Part shown: positions 18,190-25,792 of the stretch, one piece after another
Numbering within the stretch: position 1 is the stretch's first letter
Layout: each line of letters opens with the position of its first letter
Origin: Marinibacterium anthonyi
GTDB lineage: Bacteria; Pseudomonadota; Alphaproteobacteria; Rhodobacterales; Rhodobacteraceae
Assembly: GCA_003217735.2 (NCBI GenBank)
Contig: CP031585.1
Span: 3,955,501-4,019,500, forward strand
DNA length: 64,000 nt
Reading direction: 5' to 3'
Translations under genes and position numbers: made by a program
The notes under the pieces: generated by a model
The model's database searches: none
Seen by the model: the letters and a program-made list of their open reading frames with translations, nothing else
Told to the model about the DNA's origin: nothing

Positions 18190-19620
18190 ATGGCCGCAAC
18201 CGAGCTTTGGCGCCTGAGTGCCACCGACATCGCCCGCAAGATCAAGGGCAGAGAGATCCCTGTCGAAGACGCCGTGGCCTCGGCACTTGGGCGGATGAGG
18301 GCGGTCAACCCGGATCTGAATGCCGTCGTCGAGGATCTGGGGGACGAGGCCCTGATCCGGGCGCGCGAGCTGGACAAGGCGCTGGAGAACGGGGCCGAGC
18401 CGGGGCCGCTTTACGGGGTGCCGGTGACCATCAAGGTCAACGTCGACCAGAAGGGCCATGCAACGACAAACGGTGTCACGGCGTTGAAGGATGCCATCGC
18501 GCCCGCCAATGCGCCGGTGGTCGACAACCTGCTGAAGGCCGGTGCCGTGGTGATCGGCCGGACCAACACGCCGGAATTCTCGTTCCGGGCCGACACCGAC
18601 AACCCCTTGTACGGGCGTACGAAAAACCCCTGGGGCGATCACATATCGCCCGGCGGGTCGTCGGGTGGCGCGGGATCGGCGGTGATGGCCGGGATCGGCG
18701 CGCTGGCCCATGGCAACGATATCGGCGGGTCCCTGCGGTTTCCGGCGGCGGCCAACGGGGCGGTGACGGTCAAGCCGGGGCTGGGTCGGGTGCCGGCCTG
18801 GAACCCCGGGCAAAAGGCCGAACGCGGGATGTTGTCGCAGGCCATGTCGGTGCAGGGGCTGATCGCGCGCAGCGCGGCCGACCTGGCCCTGTCGATGCCC
18901 AGCCTCATCGCGCCCGATCCGCGCGATCCCTACCACGTGCCCCTGCCCTACGCGGGCCCGGCGCTGGAGGCGCCGATCAAGGTGGCCTTTACCAAGCAGA
19001 CCTTCGAATTCGACCTGCACCGCGAGGTCGGCGCGGCGCTGGACCTGGCGGCGGATGCGCTGAGCGACGCGGGTTACATCGTCGAGGAGGTTTGTCCGCC
19101 GCTGGTGCGCGAAACCGCCGAAGTCGGGTACCGCACGCTGATGGGCGAGGTCGCGGCGCTGATGAAGACCGATATCGAAGCGGTGGGCTCGGACACGATC
19201 AAGGACATCTTTGCCGAGTATTTCGTGCAATTCCCGCCCTACGAGGGAACGAAGCTGCTACAGATGATGGCCAAGCGCACCCACTACGCGCGGGCCTGGT
19301 CGCTGTTCCTGGAAGAATACCCGCTGGTTCTGTCGCCCTTCCTGCCCCAGCCGTTCTTTGCCCCCGACCGCGACACCGAAGGCGCCGACGGCGTGCGCGA
19401 GGCGCTGGGATCCGCGATCTGGTCCTATTCGATGAACTTCGTCGGGCTACCCGCGGGCAACCTGCCGACGCGGCTGGCCAAGCTGCCCCAGGGTCCGCAG
19501 CCGATCAATGTGCAGATCATCGGTCAGCGCTGGCGCGAAGACCTCATCGTGCGCGCCATGCGGTCGATCGAAACGCGGATCGGCGGGCTGTACCAGGCAT
19601 TGTGGGAAAAGATGGGCTGA
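18190..19620 (+). CDS. Amidase-signature family hydrolase
   Basis: 476 residues. The Ser-cisSer-Lys triad region is visible: Lys in VPVTIKVNVDQKG (~82), the Gly/Ser-rich GGSSGGAGSAVMAG (~155-168), and the nucleophile Ser in DIGGSLRFPAA (~181). This is the amidase signature of indoleacetamide hydrolases, GatA and related enzymes. There is no gatC/gatB beside it, and the C-terminal half (SYSMNFVGLPAGNLPT) fits catabolic amidases better than GatA. The substrate is unknown. The ATG at 18190 has GAGGGA upstream and begins the conserved N-terminus. Confidence 0.88.
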   Translation: MAATELWRLSATDIARKIKGREIPVEDAVASALGRMRAVNPDLNAVVEDLGDEALIRARELDKALENGAEPGPLYGVPVTIKVNVDQKGHATTNGVTALKDAIAPANAPVVDNLLKAGAVVIGRTNTPEFSFRADTDNPLYGRTKNPWGDHISPGGSSGGAGSAVMAGIGALAHGNDIGGSLRFPAAANGAVTVKPGLGRVPAWNPGQKAERGMLSQAMSVQGLIARSAADLALSMPSLIAPDPRDPYHVPLPYAGPALEAPIKVAFTKQTFEFDLHREVGAALDLAADALSDAGYIVEEVCPPLVRETAEVGYRTLMGEVAALMKTDIEAVGSDTIKDIFAEYFVQFPPYEGTKLLQMMAKRTHYARAWSLFLEEYPLVLSPFLPQPFFAPDRDTEGADGVREALGSAIWSYSMNFVGLPAGNLPTRLAKLPQGPQPINVQIIGQRWREDLIVRAMRSIETRIGGLYQALWEKMG

Positions 19621-19771
19621 CGCCGGGGGGCGGAGCGGACGCGGCCAAGCCGCGCCCGCCCCTTGGGACAAGTCACTCTTACGTACTTAAAACAGGGGGT
19701 GGGATGATCCCCCTGCAGCCACTGTGCCGGACGGCGCGGGATCCTTCTGTGAAGTACATCACATATTAAGA

Positions 19772-19819
19772 GATTTTTCGGCGAAAAATCGGGCGCCCGA
19801 GATTTTTCACTGAAAAATC
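19772..19819. repeat. Paired AT-rich hairpins (copy A)
   Basis: Two 19-base inverted repeats: GATTTTTCG-G-CGAAAAATC (19772-19790) and GATTTTTCA-C-TGAAAAATC (19801-19819), separated by the palindrome GGGCGCCC plus two bases. It sits between the convergent 3' ends of the amidase and nadK genes. The same two-hairpin arrangement recurs at 32220, 36631 and 59702. It is probably a bidirectional terminator or an interspersed repeat. Confidence 0.8.
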
Positions 19820-19844
19820 CGATGCCTCCAAAACCTGATGCCTC

Positions 19845-20600
19845 TCAGGTGAATTGTTCCGAGATCACCCGCTCTTCCAGCCCGTGACCGGGGTCAAACA
19901 GGATCCGGTGCCGGATCTCGGGATCCGACCGGATCTCGACCCAGTCGATGTCGTTGAACTGGATCGAATCCGCATCCGCCATCACCGGCCGCTTGCCCGC
20001 CTCCAGCACGTCGAACCGGACTGTCGCCGCCTTCGGAATAAGCGCCCCGCGCCACCGCCGCGGCCGGAAGGCGGCGATCGGGGTCAGCGCCAGCACATCC
20101 GCGCCGATCGGCAGGATCGGCCCGTGCGCCGAATAATTGTAGGCCGTGGACCCGGCCGGTGTCGCCAGAAGGCAGCCGTCGCAGATAAGCTCGTCCAGAC
20201 GCACCCGGCCATCGACGCTGATCCGCAGCTTCGCGGCCTGCGGACCCGCGCGCAGCAGAGATACCTCATTGATTGCAAGGGCTTCGTGGATCTCTCCGCT
20301 GCGGTCGGCGGCGTACATGGCCAGCGGATTCACCTCTTCTTCCTGCGCCGCCTCCAGCCGTTCGGCCAGGTCGTCGCAGCTGTATTCGTTCATCAGGAAC
20401 CCGACCGTGCCCCGGTTCATCCCGTAGACCGGCGCCGACAATTCCTGCGTCCGATGCAGCGTGCGCAGCATGAACCCGTCCCCCCCCAGCGCCACGATCA
20501 CGTCCGCATCGGCCGGCTCCACATTGCCATAGCGGGCCACAAGGTCCGCCCGGGCCTGTTCGGCGACCGAAGCTGAGTTGGACAGGAAGGCTATTTTCAT
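19845..20600 (-). CDS. nadK: NAD kinase
   Basis: 251 residues. Phosphorylates NAD to NADP. The catalytic GGDGFML motif is at residues 39-45, with [11 protein letters not shown] and the second nucleotide motif [19 protein letters not shown]. The ATG at 20600 begins the conserved [10 protein letters not shown] strand; upstream in-frame codons are not conserved. Transcribed away from glyA (175 bp between starts). The 3' end meets paired-hairpin copy A. Confidence 0.95.
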   Translation of the reverse strand: MKIAFLSNSASVAEQARADLVARYGNVEPADADVIVALGGDGFMLRTLHRTQELSAPVYGMNRGTVGFLMNEYSCDDLAERLEAAQEEEVNPLAMYAADRSGEIHEALAINEVSLLRAGPQAAKLRISVDGRVRLDELICDGCLLATPAGSTAYNYSAHGPILPIGADVLALTPIAAFRPRRWRGALIPKAATVRFDVLEAGKRPVMADADSIQFNDIDWVEIRSDPEIRHRILFDPGHGLEERVISEQFT

Positions 20601-20775
20601 GATTGTGCCCAAAGGTTTCCGGTCTTCCGCTCTTTGCCCCGAAACAATCACACCTTTCCCCCCTGCGCCAGCCTTGGCCGCTCTCGTCGAAGCTTTGGTC
20701 GCATTCCGGCCTTCCCCACGGCCATGGCATAAGTTACCACCACCGCGAATTCCCATGCCTTATCCGGAGCCTGCC

Positions 20776-22071
20776 ATGACCGCGACGACCCGTGACACCG
20801 GCTTTTTCACCGAAGCCCTTTCTACCCGCGATCCCGAAATCTTCGGCGCCATCCGCTCCGAGCTTGGTCGCCAACGCGACGAGATCGAACTGATCGCCTC
20901 CGAGAACATCGTCTCGGCAGCCGTGATGGAAGCCCAGGGTTCCGTCATGACCAACAAGTACGCCGAAGGCTATCCCGGCCGTCGCTACTATGGCGGGTGC
21001 CAATTCGTTGATATCGCTGAAACCCTGGCCATTGACCGCGCTTGCGCGCTGTTCGGTTGCGGCTTTGCCAACGTGCAGCCGAATTCGGGCAGCCAGGCCA
21101 ACCAGGGCGTGTTTACCGCATTGCTGCAGCCCGGCGACACGATCCTGGGCATGAGCCTGGACGCTGGCGGTCACCTGACCCACGGCGCCAAGCCGAACCA
21201 GTCGGGCAAATGGTTCAACGCCGTGCAATACGGCGTGCGCCAGCAGGACAACCTGCTGGATTACGACCAGGTGGCCGAGCTGGCCACCACCCACAAGCCC
21301 AAGCTGATCATCGCCGGCGGCTCCGCCATCCCGCGCCAGATCGATTTCGCGAAGATGCGCGAAATCGCTGACAGCGTAGGGGCTTACCTGATGGTCGACA
21401 TGGCCCATTTCGCCGGTCTGGTTGCGGCGGGCCTGCATCCGTCGCCCTTCCCCCATGCCCATGTGGCCACCACCACCACCCACAAGACCCTGCGCGGCCC
21501 CCGTGGCGGCATGATCCTGACCAATGACGAGGCGATCGCCAAGAAGGTGAATTCGGCCATCTTCCCCGGCATCCAGGGTGGCCCGCTGATGCATGTCATC
21601 GCCGGCAAGGCGGTGGCCTTTGGCGAGGCGCTGCGGCCCGAGTTCAAGGACTACATCGGTCAAGTGATCACAAACGCCCAGGCCCTGGCGGATCAGCTGA
21701 TGAAGGGCGGTCTGGACATCGTCACCGGCGGCACCGACACCCATGTCATGCTGGTCGACCTGCGTCCCAAGGGCGTGAAAGGCAATGCGACCGAAAAGGC
21801 CCTGGGCCGCGCGCATATCACCTGCAACAAGAACGGCGTGCCGTTCGATCCGGAAAAACCCACTGTCACCAGTGGGATACGGCTTGGCTCCCCGGCTGGC
21901 ACAACGCGTGGGTTCGGCGAGGCCGAGTTCCGCCAGATCGGCGACTGGATCATCGAGGTGGTCGACGGGCTGGCCGCGAACGGCGAGGAGGATAACGGCG
22001 CCGTGGAAGCCAAGGTGAAGGCTGAAGTGGCCGGGCTTTGCGCCAAATTCCCGGTCTATCCGAACCTGTGA
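20776..22071 (+). CDS. glyA: Serine hydroxymethyltransferase
   Basis: 431 residues. PLP enzyme that interconverts serine plus tetrahydrofolate with glycine plus methylene-tetrahydrofolate. Seen: substrate loop [24 protein letters not shown], the Schiff-base Lys in [14 protein letters not shown] (~236), and [11 protein letters not shown] binding the carboxylate. Length is exactly typical. Start chosen at the ATG preceded by CCGGAG. It is followed by a short GC-rich hairpin and a convergent gene. Confidence 0.97.
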   Translation: MTATTRDTGFFTEALSTRDPEIFGAIRSELGRQRDEIELIASENIVSAAVMEAQGSVMTNKYAEGYPGRRYYGGCQFVDIAETLAIDRACALFGCGFANVQPNSGSQANQGVFTALLQPGDTILGMSLDAGGHLTHGAKPNQSGKWFNAVQYGVRQQDNLLDYDQVAELATTHKPKLIIAGGSAIPRQIDFAKMREIADSVGAYLMVDMAHFAGLVAAGLHPSPFPHAHVATTTTHKTLRGPRGGMILTNDEAIAKKVNSAIFPGIQGGPLMHVIAGKAVAFGEALRPEFKDYIGQVITNAQALADQLMKGGLDIVTGGTDTHVMLVDLRPKGVKGNATEKALGRAHITCNKNGVPFDPEKPTVTSGIRLGSPAGTTRGFGEAEFRQIGDWIIEVVDGLAANGEEDNGAVEAKVKAEVAGLCAKFPVYPNL

Positions 22072-22079
22072 TCACAAAG

Positions 22080-22102
22080 GGCGGCGTCCTCGCGGCGCCG
22101 CC
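22080..22102. terminator. GC-rich hairpin between glyA and the convergent gene
   Basis: GGCGGCG and CGCCGCC form a 7-bp stem 8 bases after the glyA stop, flanked by AAG and TTC. It may serve both converging genes. The T-run is short. Confidence 0.45.
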
Positions 22103-22109
22103 TTCCGGT

Positions 22110-22484
22110 TCAGACGTAGCCGAGCACCTTCAACCCGATCAGGAAAAGTATGATCGCCACCAACAGGTTGAACGCCATACCGCCCAGAACCCCCAGCCAG
22201 AAACCCTTGCGCCGGTCTTTGACATCGATGGATTTCAGGTGGTCCGTGATCACATCTGCGGCGTGGGCATAGCGCTGATCGTCCAGCGTCAGGGCAAGGC
22301 GGGGATGGTCCGAAAGCGCCTCGGCGTCTTGCAGGACTTTCGCCTGCTGGCGAATCCGGCGGGGCAGACGATAGCGCGCGCGGCGCAGCTGGGCCGCCAG
22401 GGATACCCCCCTAACCCCATGTTTTTCTTTAAGAAGTCGCGACACGTCAGACATGCGCGCGGTCAGATCGAGAGCGTCCTGCAT
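22110..22484 (-). CDS. Small membrane protein, function unknown
   Basis: 124 residues. A basic, helical cytosolic part (repeated Arg/Gln-rich segments, e.g. AAQLRRARYRLPRRIRQQAK) is followed by one long C-terminal hydrophobic segment (FWLGVLGGMAFNLLVAIILF and beyond) ending in GYV. The composition suits a tail-anchored inner-membrane protein with DNA- or lipid-facing positive charge. Not recognised as a named family. It converges on glyA. Confidence 0.65.
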   Translation of the reverse strand: MQDALDLTARMSDVSRLLKEKHGVRGVSLAAQLRRARYRLPRRIRQQAKVLQDAEALSDHPRLALTLDDQRYAHAADVITDHLKSIDVKDRRKGFWLGVLGGMAFNLLVAIILFLIGLKVLGYV

Positions 22485-22560
22485 GGGCGGAGACTAGCCT
22501 TGCGCGCAGGCGTACTCAATGGGGCTGGAATGTGCGGCGGGGCGACTTTATGACGAAGAC

Positions 22561-23325
22561 ATGCTGAACCAGGTTACATATGGCGCCCAGGGCGCGACGC
22601 CGGTGCTGATCGTGCACGGGCTTTTCGGGTCCGCGCGGAACTGGGGCGTGATCGCGAAGCGGTTGTCGGACCGCGGGCGGGTCGTCACGGTGGATCAGCG
22701 AAATCACGGGTATTCTCAATGGGTTGAAAGCCACACCTATGAAGGTACGGCGGCCGATCTGGCAGAGGTGATCGAGGCCGACGGCGGGCCCTTTGATGTT
22801 GTTGGACATTCGATGGGCGGGAAGGCCGTGATGATGCTGGCGCTAACGCGGCCGGAGCTGGTGCGGCGGCTGGTTGTGGCAGATATTGCGCCTGTGACCT
22901 ATGGGCACTCCCAGATGCAGTATCTGGACGCTATGCGGGCGGTGGATCTGGACAAGGTCGAGCGGCGGTCGGATGCGGAAGAGCAGTTGAGCGCACTGGG
23001 AGTGGAGAAGGCGCTGTGTTCGTTTTTCACGCAGAGCCTTGATATAAAAAAGAAAAAATGGCGGATCAACCTGGATGTCCTGGCGAAGGACATGGCGGGG
23101 ATCCTGTCGTTTCCGAAGGTGGACGGGCGGTTCGAGGGGAGCGCCGTGTTCGTTTCGGGGGCGGAATCGGATTACGTGAAGCCGGAGTATCGACCTGAAA
23201 TCAAAAGGCTTTTCCCGAATGCGAAGTTTGCCAAGATCCCCGGCGCGGGGCATTGGCTGCATGCGGACAAGCCGCGCGAATTCGAGGCGGCGGTGCGGGC
23301 GGTGTTTGACGCGCCGGCAGGTTGA
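22561..23325 (+). CDS. Alpha/beta-fold hydrolase (YbfF/ABHD11-like)
   Basis: 254 residues. The oxyanion strand HGLFGSARNW, nucleophile elbow GHSMGGKA (Ser ~96), acid Asp in GAESDYV, and His in GAGHWLH give a full catalytic triad. DQRNHGYSQW is characteristic of the YbfF/ABHD11 esterase group, which act on short acyl esters or thioesters. The ATG at 22561 starts the conserved part; an earlier in-frame Met adds 14 unconserved residues. It is divergent from the small membrane protein gene. Confidence 0.88.
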   Translation: MLNQVTYGAQGATPVLIVHGLFGSARNWGVIAKRLSDRGRVVTVDQRNHGYSQWVESHTYEGTAADLAEVIEADGGPFDVVGHSMGGKAVMMLALTRPELVRRLVVADIAPVTYGHSQMQYLDAMRAVDLDKVERRSDAEEQLSALGVEKALCSFFTQSLDIKKKKWRINLDVLAKDMAGILSFPKVDGRFEGSAVFVSGAESDYVKPEYRPEIKRLFPNAKFAKIPGAGHWLHADKPREFEAAVRAVFDAPAG

Positions 23326-23362
23326 GATTCCCCTTCCGAACGGTCGGATGAGGCTGTTTTAA

Positions 23363-23409
23363 CCGTTTTGTACAAGGTTCGGACGCGATTTTGTCCGTTT
23401 TGTACAAGG
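23363..23409 (+). promoter_or_regulatory. Two TTGTACAA palindromes in a 15-bp direct repeat, candidate antitoxin operator
   Basis: CCGTTTTGTACAAGG occurs twice (23363-23377 and 23395-23409), so the 8-bp palindromes TTGTACAA (23368-23375, 23400-23407) are 32 bp apart, about three helical turns. The second ends 11 bp before the Phd/YefM-type gene start. E. coli YefM recognises palindromes with core TGTACA, so autoregulation by this protein is a specific inference. Confidence 0.7.
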
Positions 23410-23418
23410 GAAAATTCC

Positions 23419-23997
23419 ATGCGGATCACCGTTTCCGAGGCCAGGTCCTGCCTGGGCCAATTATGCGCGCGGGCGCAGGACCCGCGCGAGCCGATCGTGC
23501 TGACGCGGCACGGGCGGGCGATTGCCGCGCTGGTGTCCATCGAGGAGGTCAAACGGATCTGGCAGCTGCAGTCGGAGGACTGGGGACCGCGCAATCCGCT
23601 GACGGATCACCCCGTGAGCGGCGGGGCGCTGGTGCTGCCGGAGGGGATGACCACGGCGGCGGACGGCAAGATCGTCACGCTGCGCGAGGCGGCGCGACAG
23701 GTGTGGAAGATCCAGATGGGGCGCGCGGACGAGCGGCGGGTGCTGGAGGCCGGCGGGCTGGACCCGGTGGAGGGCGGCGAGCTGGGGGTGGAGGTGCCTG
23801 TGCCGGTGTCTTCGTCTGAGTCTACTACGTCTGGGTCCGGGCCTGTGTCGACCGGGGAAGATGGGTCCGCAGGACCCATCCTACGGGACGGGGCGCGGGG
23901 GACGGCTTTGGCCCGGGACGGGCTCAGGGCGGAGCGGGAGGGGGTCAGGAATGTGCCCGTGGCGGGGTCGCGGTGGTTCGGATGGCTTTGGCGATGA
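23419..23997 (+). CDS. Phd/YefM-family antitoxin-like protein, no partner toxin seen
   Basis: 192 residues. Residues 1-55 (MRITVSEARSCLGQLCARA, then the strand PIVLTRHGRAIAALVSIEEV) match the Phd/YefM DNA-binding fold. The usual short toxin-binding tail is replaced by about 135 residues. The last ~60 are low-complexity (Ser/Gly/Glu runs) and include a repeat-like hairpin at 23860. AAGGGAAAA precedes the ATG. No RelE/Doc/YoeB-like gene follows; the next gene is on the opposite strand and overlaps the 3' end by 53 bp. It may act only as a transcription factor. Confidence 0.75.
   Translation: MRITVSEARSCLGQLCARAQDPREPIVLTRHGRAIAALVSIEEVKRIWQLQSEDWGPRNPLTDHPVSGGALVLPEGMTTAADGKIVTLREAARQVWKIQMGRADERRVLEAGGLDPVEGGELGVEVPVPVSSSESTTSGSGPVSTGEDGSAGPILRDGARGTALARDGLRAEREGVRNVPVAGSRWFGWLWR
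23860..23880. repeat. REP-like hairpin inside the antitoxin-like gene
   Basis: GATGGGTCC-GCA-GGACCCATC, a perfect 9-bp stem, followed by CTACGG. It resembles the short palindromes scattered between Rhodobacteraceae genes, but here it is inside a reading frame and encodes part of the low-complexity tail. Confidence 0.5.
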
Positions 23998-24151
23998 GCC
24001 AGGAGACCGGGAAGGCCAGCAGGAAGCCGATGATCCCGGCGGTGATGATGGGCGCGCCGGTGGTGTAGCCCATCACGAGGGCCAGGACGATGGCCACGCC
24101 GGATAGGGTGGCGCCGGTGAAGATGTGGATGATGAGGACAAGGGGGAGCAT
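23945..24151 (-). CDS. Small two-helix membrane protein
   Basis: 68 residues with two hydrophobic helices (LVLIIHIFTGATLSGVAIVL and ITAGIIGFLLAFPVSWLIA) joined by a short polar turn (GYTTGAP), and a basic tail. CCGGAGG lies at good spacing before the ATG. Proteins of this shape are common in Rhodobacteraceae without known role. The 3' end overlaps the antitoxin-like gene by 53 bp, tail to tail. Confidence 0.65.
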   Translation of the reverse strand: MLPLVLIIHIFTGATLSGVAIVLALVMGYTTGAPIITAGIIGFLLAFPVSWLIAKAIRTTATPPRAHS

Positions 24152-24239
24152 GGGGGCCTCCGGGGGTGAGTCGGAGGGATTATATGCGAGGGTTGGAATG
24201 TGGGGCGTTGATGTGGGTCAAGAGCCCGACCGTAAAGGG

Positions 24240-25145
24240 GACAAAACGAGAATCAGATCATAGACAGGTAAAACCAGCTAGATCACTCAAGCCTCTATGA
24301 TCAAAATGGTTCAACTTTGTCTGCTGCCTTTCCAACAGAAGGATACCCCGGCATCCAATCAAAATGACGTTGGATCTGGCCAACAAGTTTTCCGAGACGT
24401 GAAAGTCTCTCGAATTGAAACTCGATAGTGACAAGACCACCAACCGTTGTCCAAGATACTCGAGGGCCGTCAATCGAGACACCTACGACAATTGCGTTCT
24501 CGTTGTCCCCCATGTAGGTGACACTTGGTGGCGTGTCTTTATGCCCGACTATCGTCTGCTCGTGGCCCTTTCCACGCCGTTCCATAGGGCCCTTCCCACG
24601 AACTCTCTCATCTCTATGAGCGACAGAGTTCCTCACGTCTCTTATGTCAGGATAAAGCCTATCAAAACCATCTACACCTTCTTGATGGAATTTCAGGTTT
24701 CGCTCTGAAAAAAGAGGCTTTGCCTCAAGGATCTTCTTGCGAAGATCATTTAAGTTACAGACGTATGAATCGGCAGCGTTAACTATCTCATGACGAATGA
24801 GATACAGCGCGGCACCCCCGCTTTCAAGGTAATGCGACACAGCGCCCGGACGGTCGAAAAGATTTATTCCGTCACGCTTCCGCTTCTCCAATTCCTCCAA
24901 ATACTCCCTGTGAGCCCTAAAGTATGAATTATGAGAGGCGTTTACAGCATGAAAAGCTTCGACCAATTCCGTAGTTATTACCCCCGATTCGTTGACCCCA
25001 ATATCATTTAAAAAACCAGAGCAATATTCGATATCAATCCTTACCGGCCACGGCTCCGAATACACTTCTGAAAATTCGAAAATGAATTGCCGACCTATTG
25101 AAAGCCGGAGATGTGGCTCAAAGCGGTCGGCCATTTTCACAAATG
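24240..25145. other. AT-rich island
   Basis: Base composition changes abruptly at about 24240 (GACAAAACGAGAATCAGATC onward) and returns to GC-rich at about 25145, where GCACCGTCGCCGACCCGC begins. Codon use inside (many A/T third positions) differs from all other genes here. It contains one gene. No flanking direct repeats, tRNA or integrase were found, so the means of arrival is unknown. Confidence 0.75.
24301..25134 (-). CDS. Unrecognised protein with HEPN-like RNSVAH motif, likely transferred
   Basis: 277 residues in AT-rich DNA. The middle (~55-175) is mostly helical and charged and ends in DIRDVRNSVAHRDERVRG; RNSVAH (168-173) fits the Rx4-6H signature of HEPN ribonuclease-type domains. 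Flanking N-terminal (FIFEFSEVYSEPWPVRIDIE) and C-terminal (GGLVTIEFQFERL) parts look like beta strands. No toxin partner or nucleotidyltransferase is adjacent. The ATG at 25134 overlaps nothing but lies 2 bp after the stop of the secreted-protein gene on the same strand. The HEPN relation rests on one motif and helical context. Confidence 0.55.
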   Translation of the reverse strand: MADRFEPHLRLSIGRQFIFEFSEVYSEPWPVRIDIEYCSGFLNDIGVNESGVITTELVEAFHAVNASHNSYFRAHREYLEELEKRKRDGINLFDRPGAVSHYLESGGAALYLIRHEIVNAADSYVCNLNDLRKKILEAKPLFSERNLKFHQEGVDGFDRLYPDIRDVRNSVAHRDERVRGKGPMERRGKGHEQTIVGHKDTPPSVTYMGDNENAIVVGVSIDGPRVSWTTVGGLVTIEFQFERLSRLGKLVGQIQRHFDWMPGYPSVGKAADKVEPF

Positions 25146-25556
25146 ACACACATGCACCGTCGCCGACCCGCCGGCGCTCAGGCCGATCGTGTAATTCGCC
25201 CCCAGCACACCGCGCGCCGAGATGATGTCGTTCACGCCGGTGTTGTCGGTTTTCAGGCTGTACTGGGTCTCGGCCTCGCCCCGGACGGTCATGAGGCGGC
25301 CGTCGAAGACCGGGATGTCGCGCGACCGGGTGCCCGGGCTGCGGATGGCGACCGGAGAGGGGCCTTCGTTGAAGACCAGCCACTGGGGGAGCACCCCGAA
25401 GATCGGCGCGCGCTGGGTGGCGCTGGTGAGCGCGTAGGTCTGGCAGTTCATGCCCGCCGTCAGCCCGGGGATCGTCGAGGATCCGGGCCAGGTGAGCGCC
25501 GAGGCGGCGCTGGCGGTGGACAGGGTCAGGGCTGAGATCAGAAGCAGGCGGCGCAT
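25137..25556 (-). CDS. Secreted protein, possibly truncated at the island junction
   Basis: 139 residues. The signal peptide (MRRLLLISALTLSTASAASA) is followed by a mature, probably beta-rich domain with two Cys (MNCQTY and HVCHL) that could form a disulphide. GGAGGATG precedes the ATG. The stop falls right at the GC-to-AT composition change, so the 3' end may have been altered when the island arrived. If the two Cys pair, the domain may instead be complete. Family not recognised. Confidence 0.65.
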   Translation of the reverse strand: MRRLLLISALTLSTASAASALTWPGSSTIPGLTAGMNCQTYALTSATQRAPIFGVLPQWLVFNEGPSPVAIRSPGTRSRDIPVFDGRLMTVRGEAETQYSLKTDNTGVNDIISARGVLGANYTIGLSAGGSATVHVCHL

Positions 25557-25728
25557 CGGGACATCCTCCGGGAGAGTTTGCGGAAGAGGATGACAGAATT
25601 GCCCCGAAATCAAGGCGTTTGGTCCGGGAGGCGCAGAGACGCGGGCCGGCTGTGGCACGACGGCACGGGTGTTCGGCATGCCGGGGTCCCTGCCCGGCTG
25701 ACAGCGCCCCCGCCCCGGGTGTGGGCAC

Positions 25729-25748
25729 GCGGATGCCACGGCATCCGC
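25729..25748. terminator. Hairpin downstream of lepA
   Basis: GCGGATGCC and GGCATCCGC form a 9-bp stem with a 2-base loop, followed on the plus strand by TTTCG. It lies 20 bp from the lepA stop-codon hairpin and may act as a second terminator or protect the RNA end. Confidence 0.4.
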
Positions 25749-25768
25749 TTTCGCCCGCCGTCCCCAAA

Positions 25769-25792
25769 GATGGACAGCCTCAGCTGTCCATC
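25769..25792 (-). terminator. lepA terminator overlapping its stop codon
   Basis: GATGGACAGC and GCTGTCCATC form a perfect 10-bp stem; the 4-base loop is TGAG on the minus strand and holds the lepA TGA. TTTGGGG follows the stem in the direction of lepA transcription. Confidence 0.65.

Noticed and set aside
20601-20775. Possible riboswitch upstream of glyA
   Set aside because: No glycine- or folate-type aptamer features were visible in the 175-bp gap; only a modest ribosome site was seen.
24152-24300. Possible tRNA or integration site at the island edge
   Set aside because: No cloverleaf-forming sequence and no direct repeat matching the other edge was found.
24301-25767. One continuous 488-codon minus-strand frame joining the island gene to upstream DNA
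   Set aside because: The upstream part overlaps the secreted-protein gene in another frame and reads as low-quality sequence; the ATG at 25134 gives a coherent protein limited to the AT-rich island.
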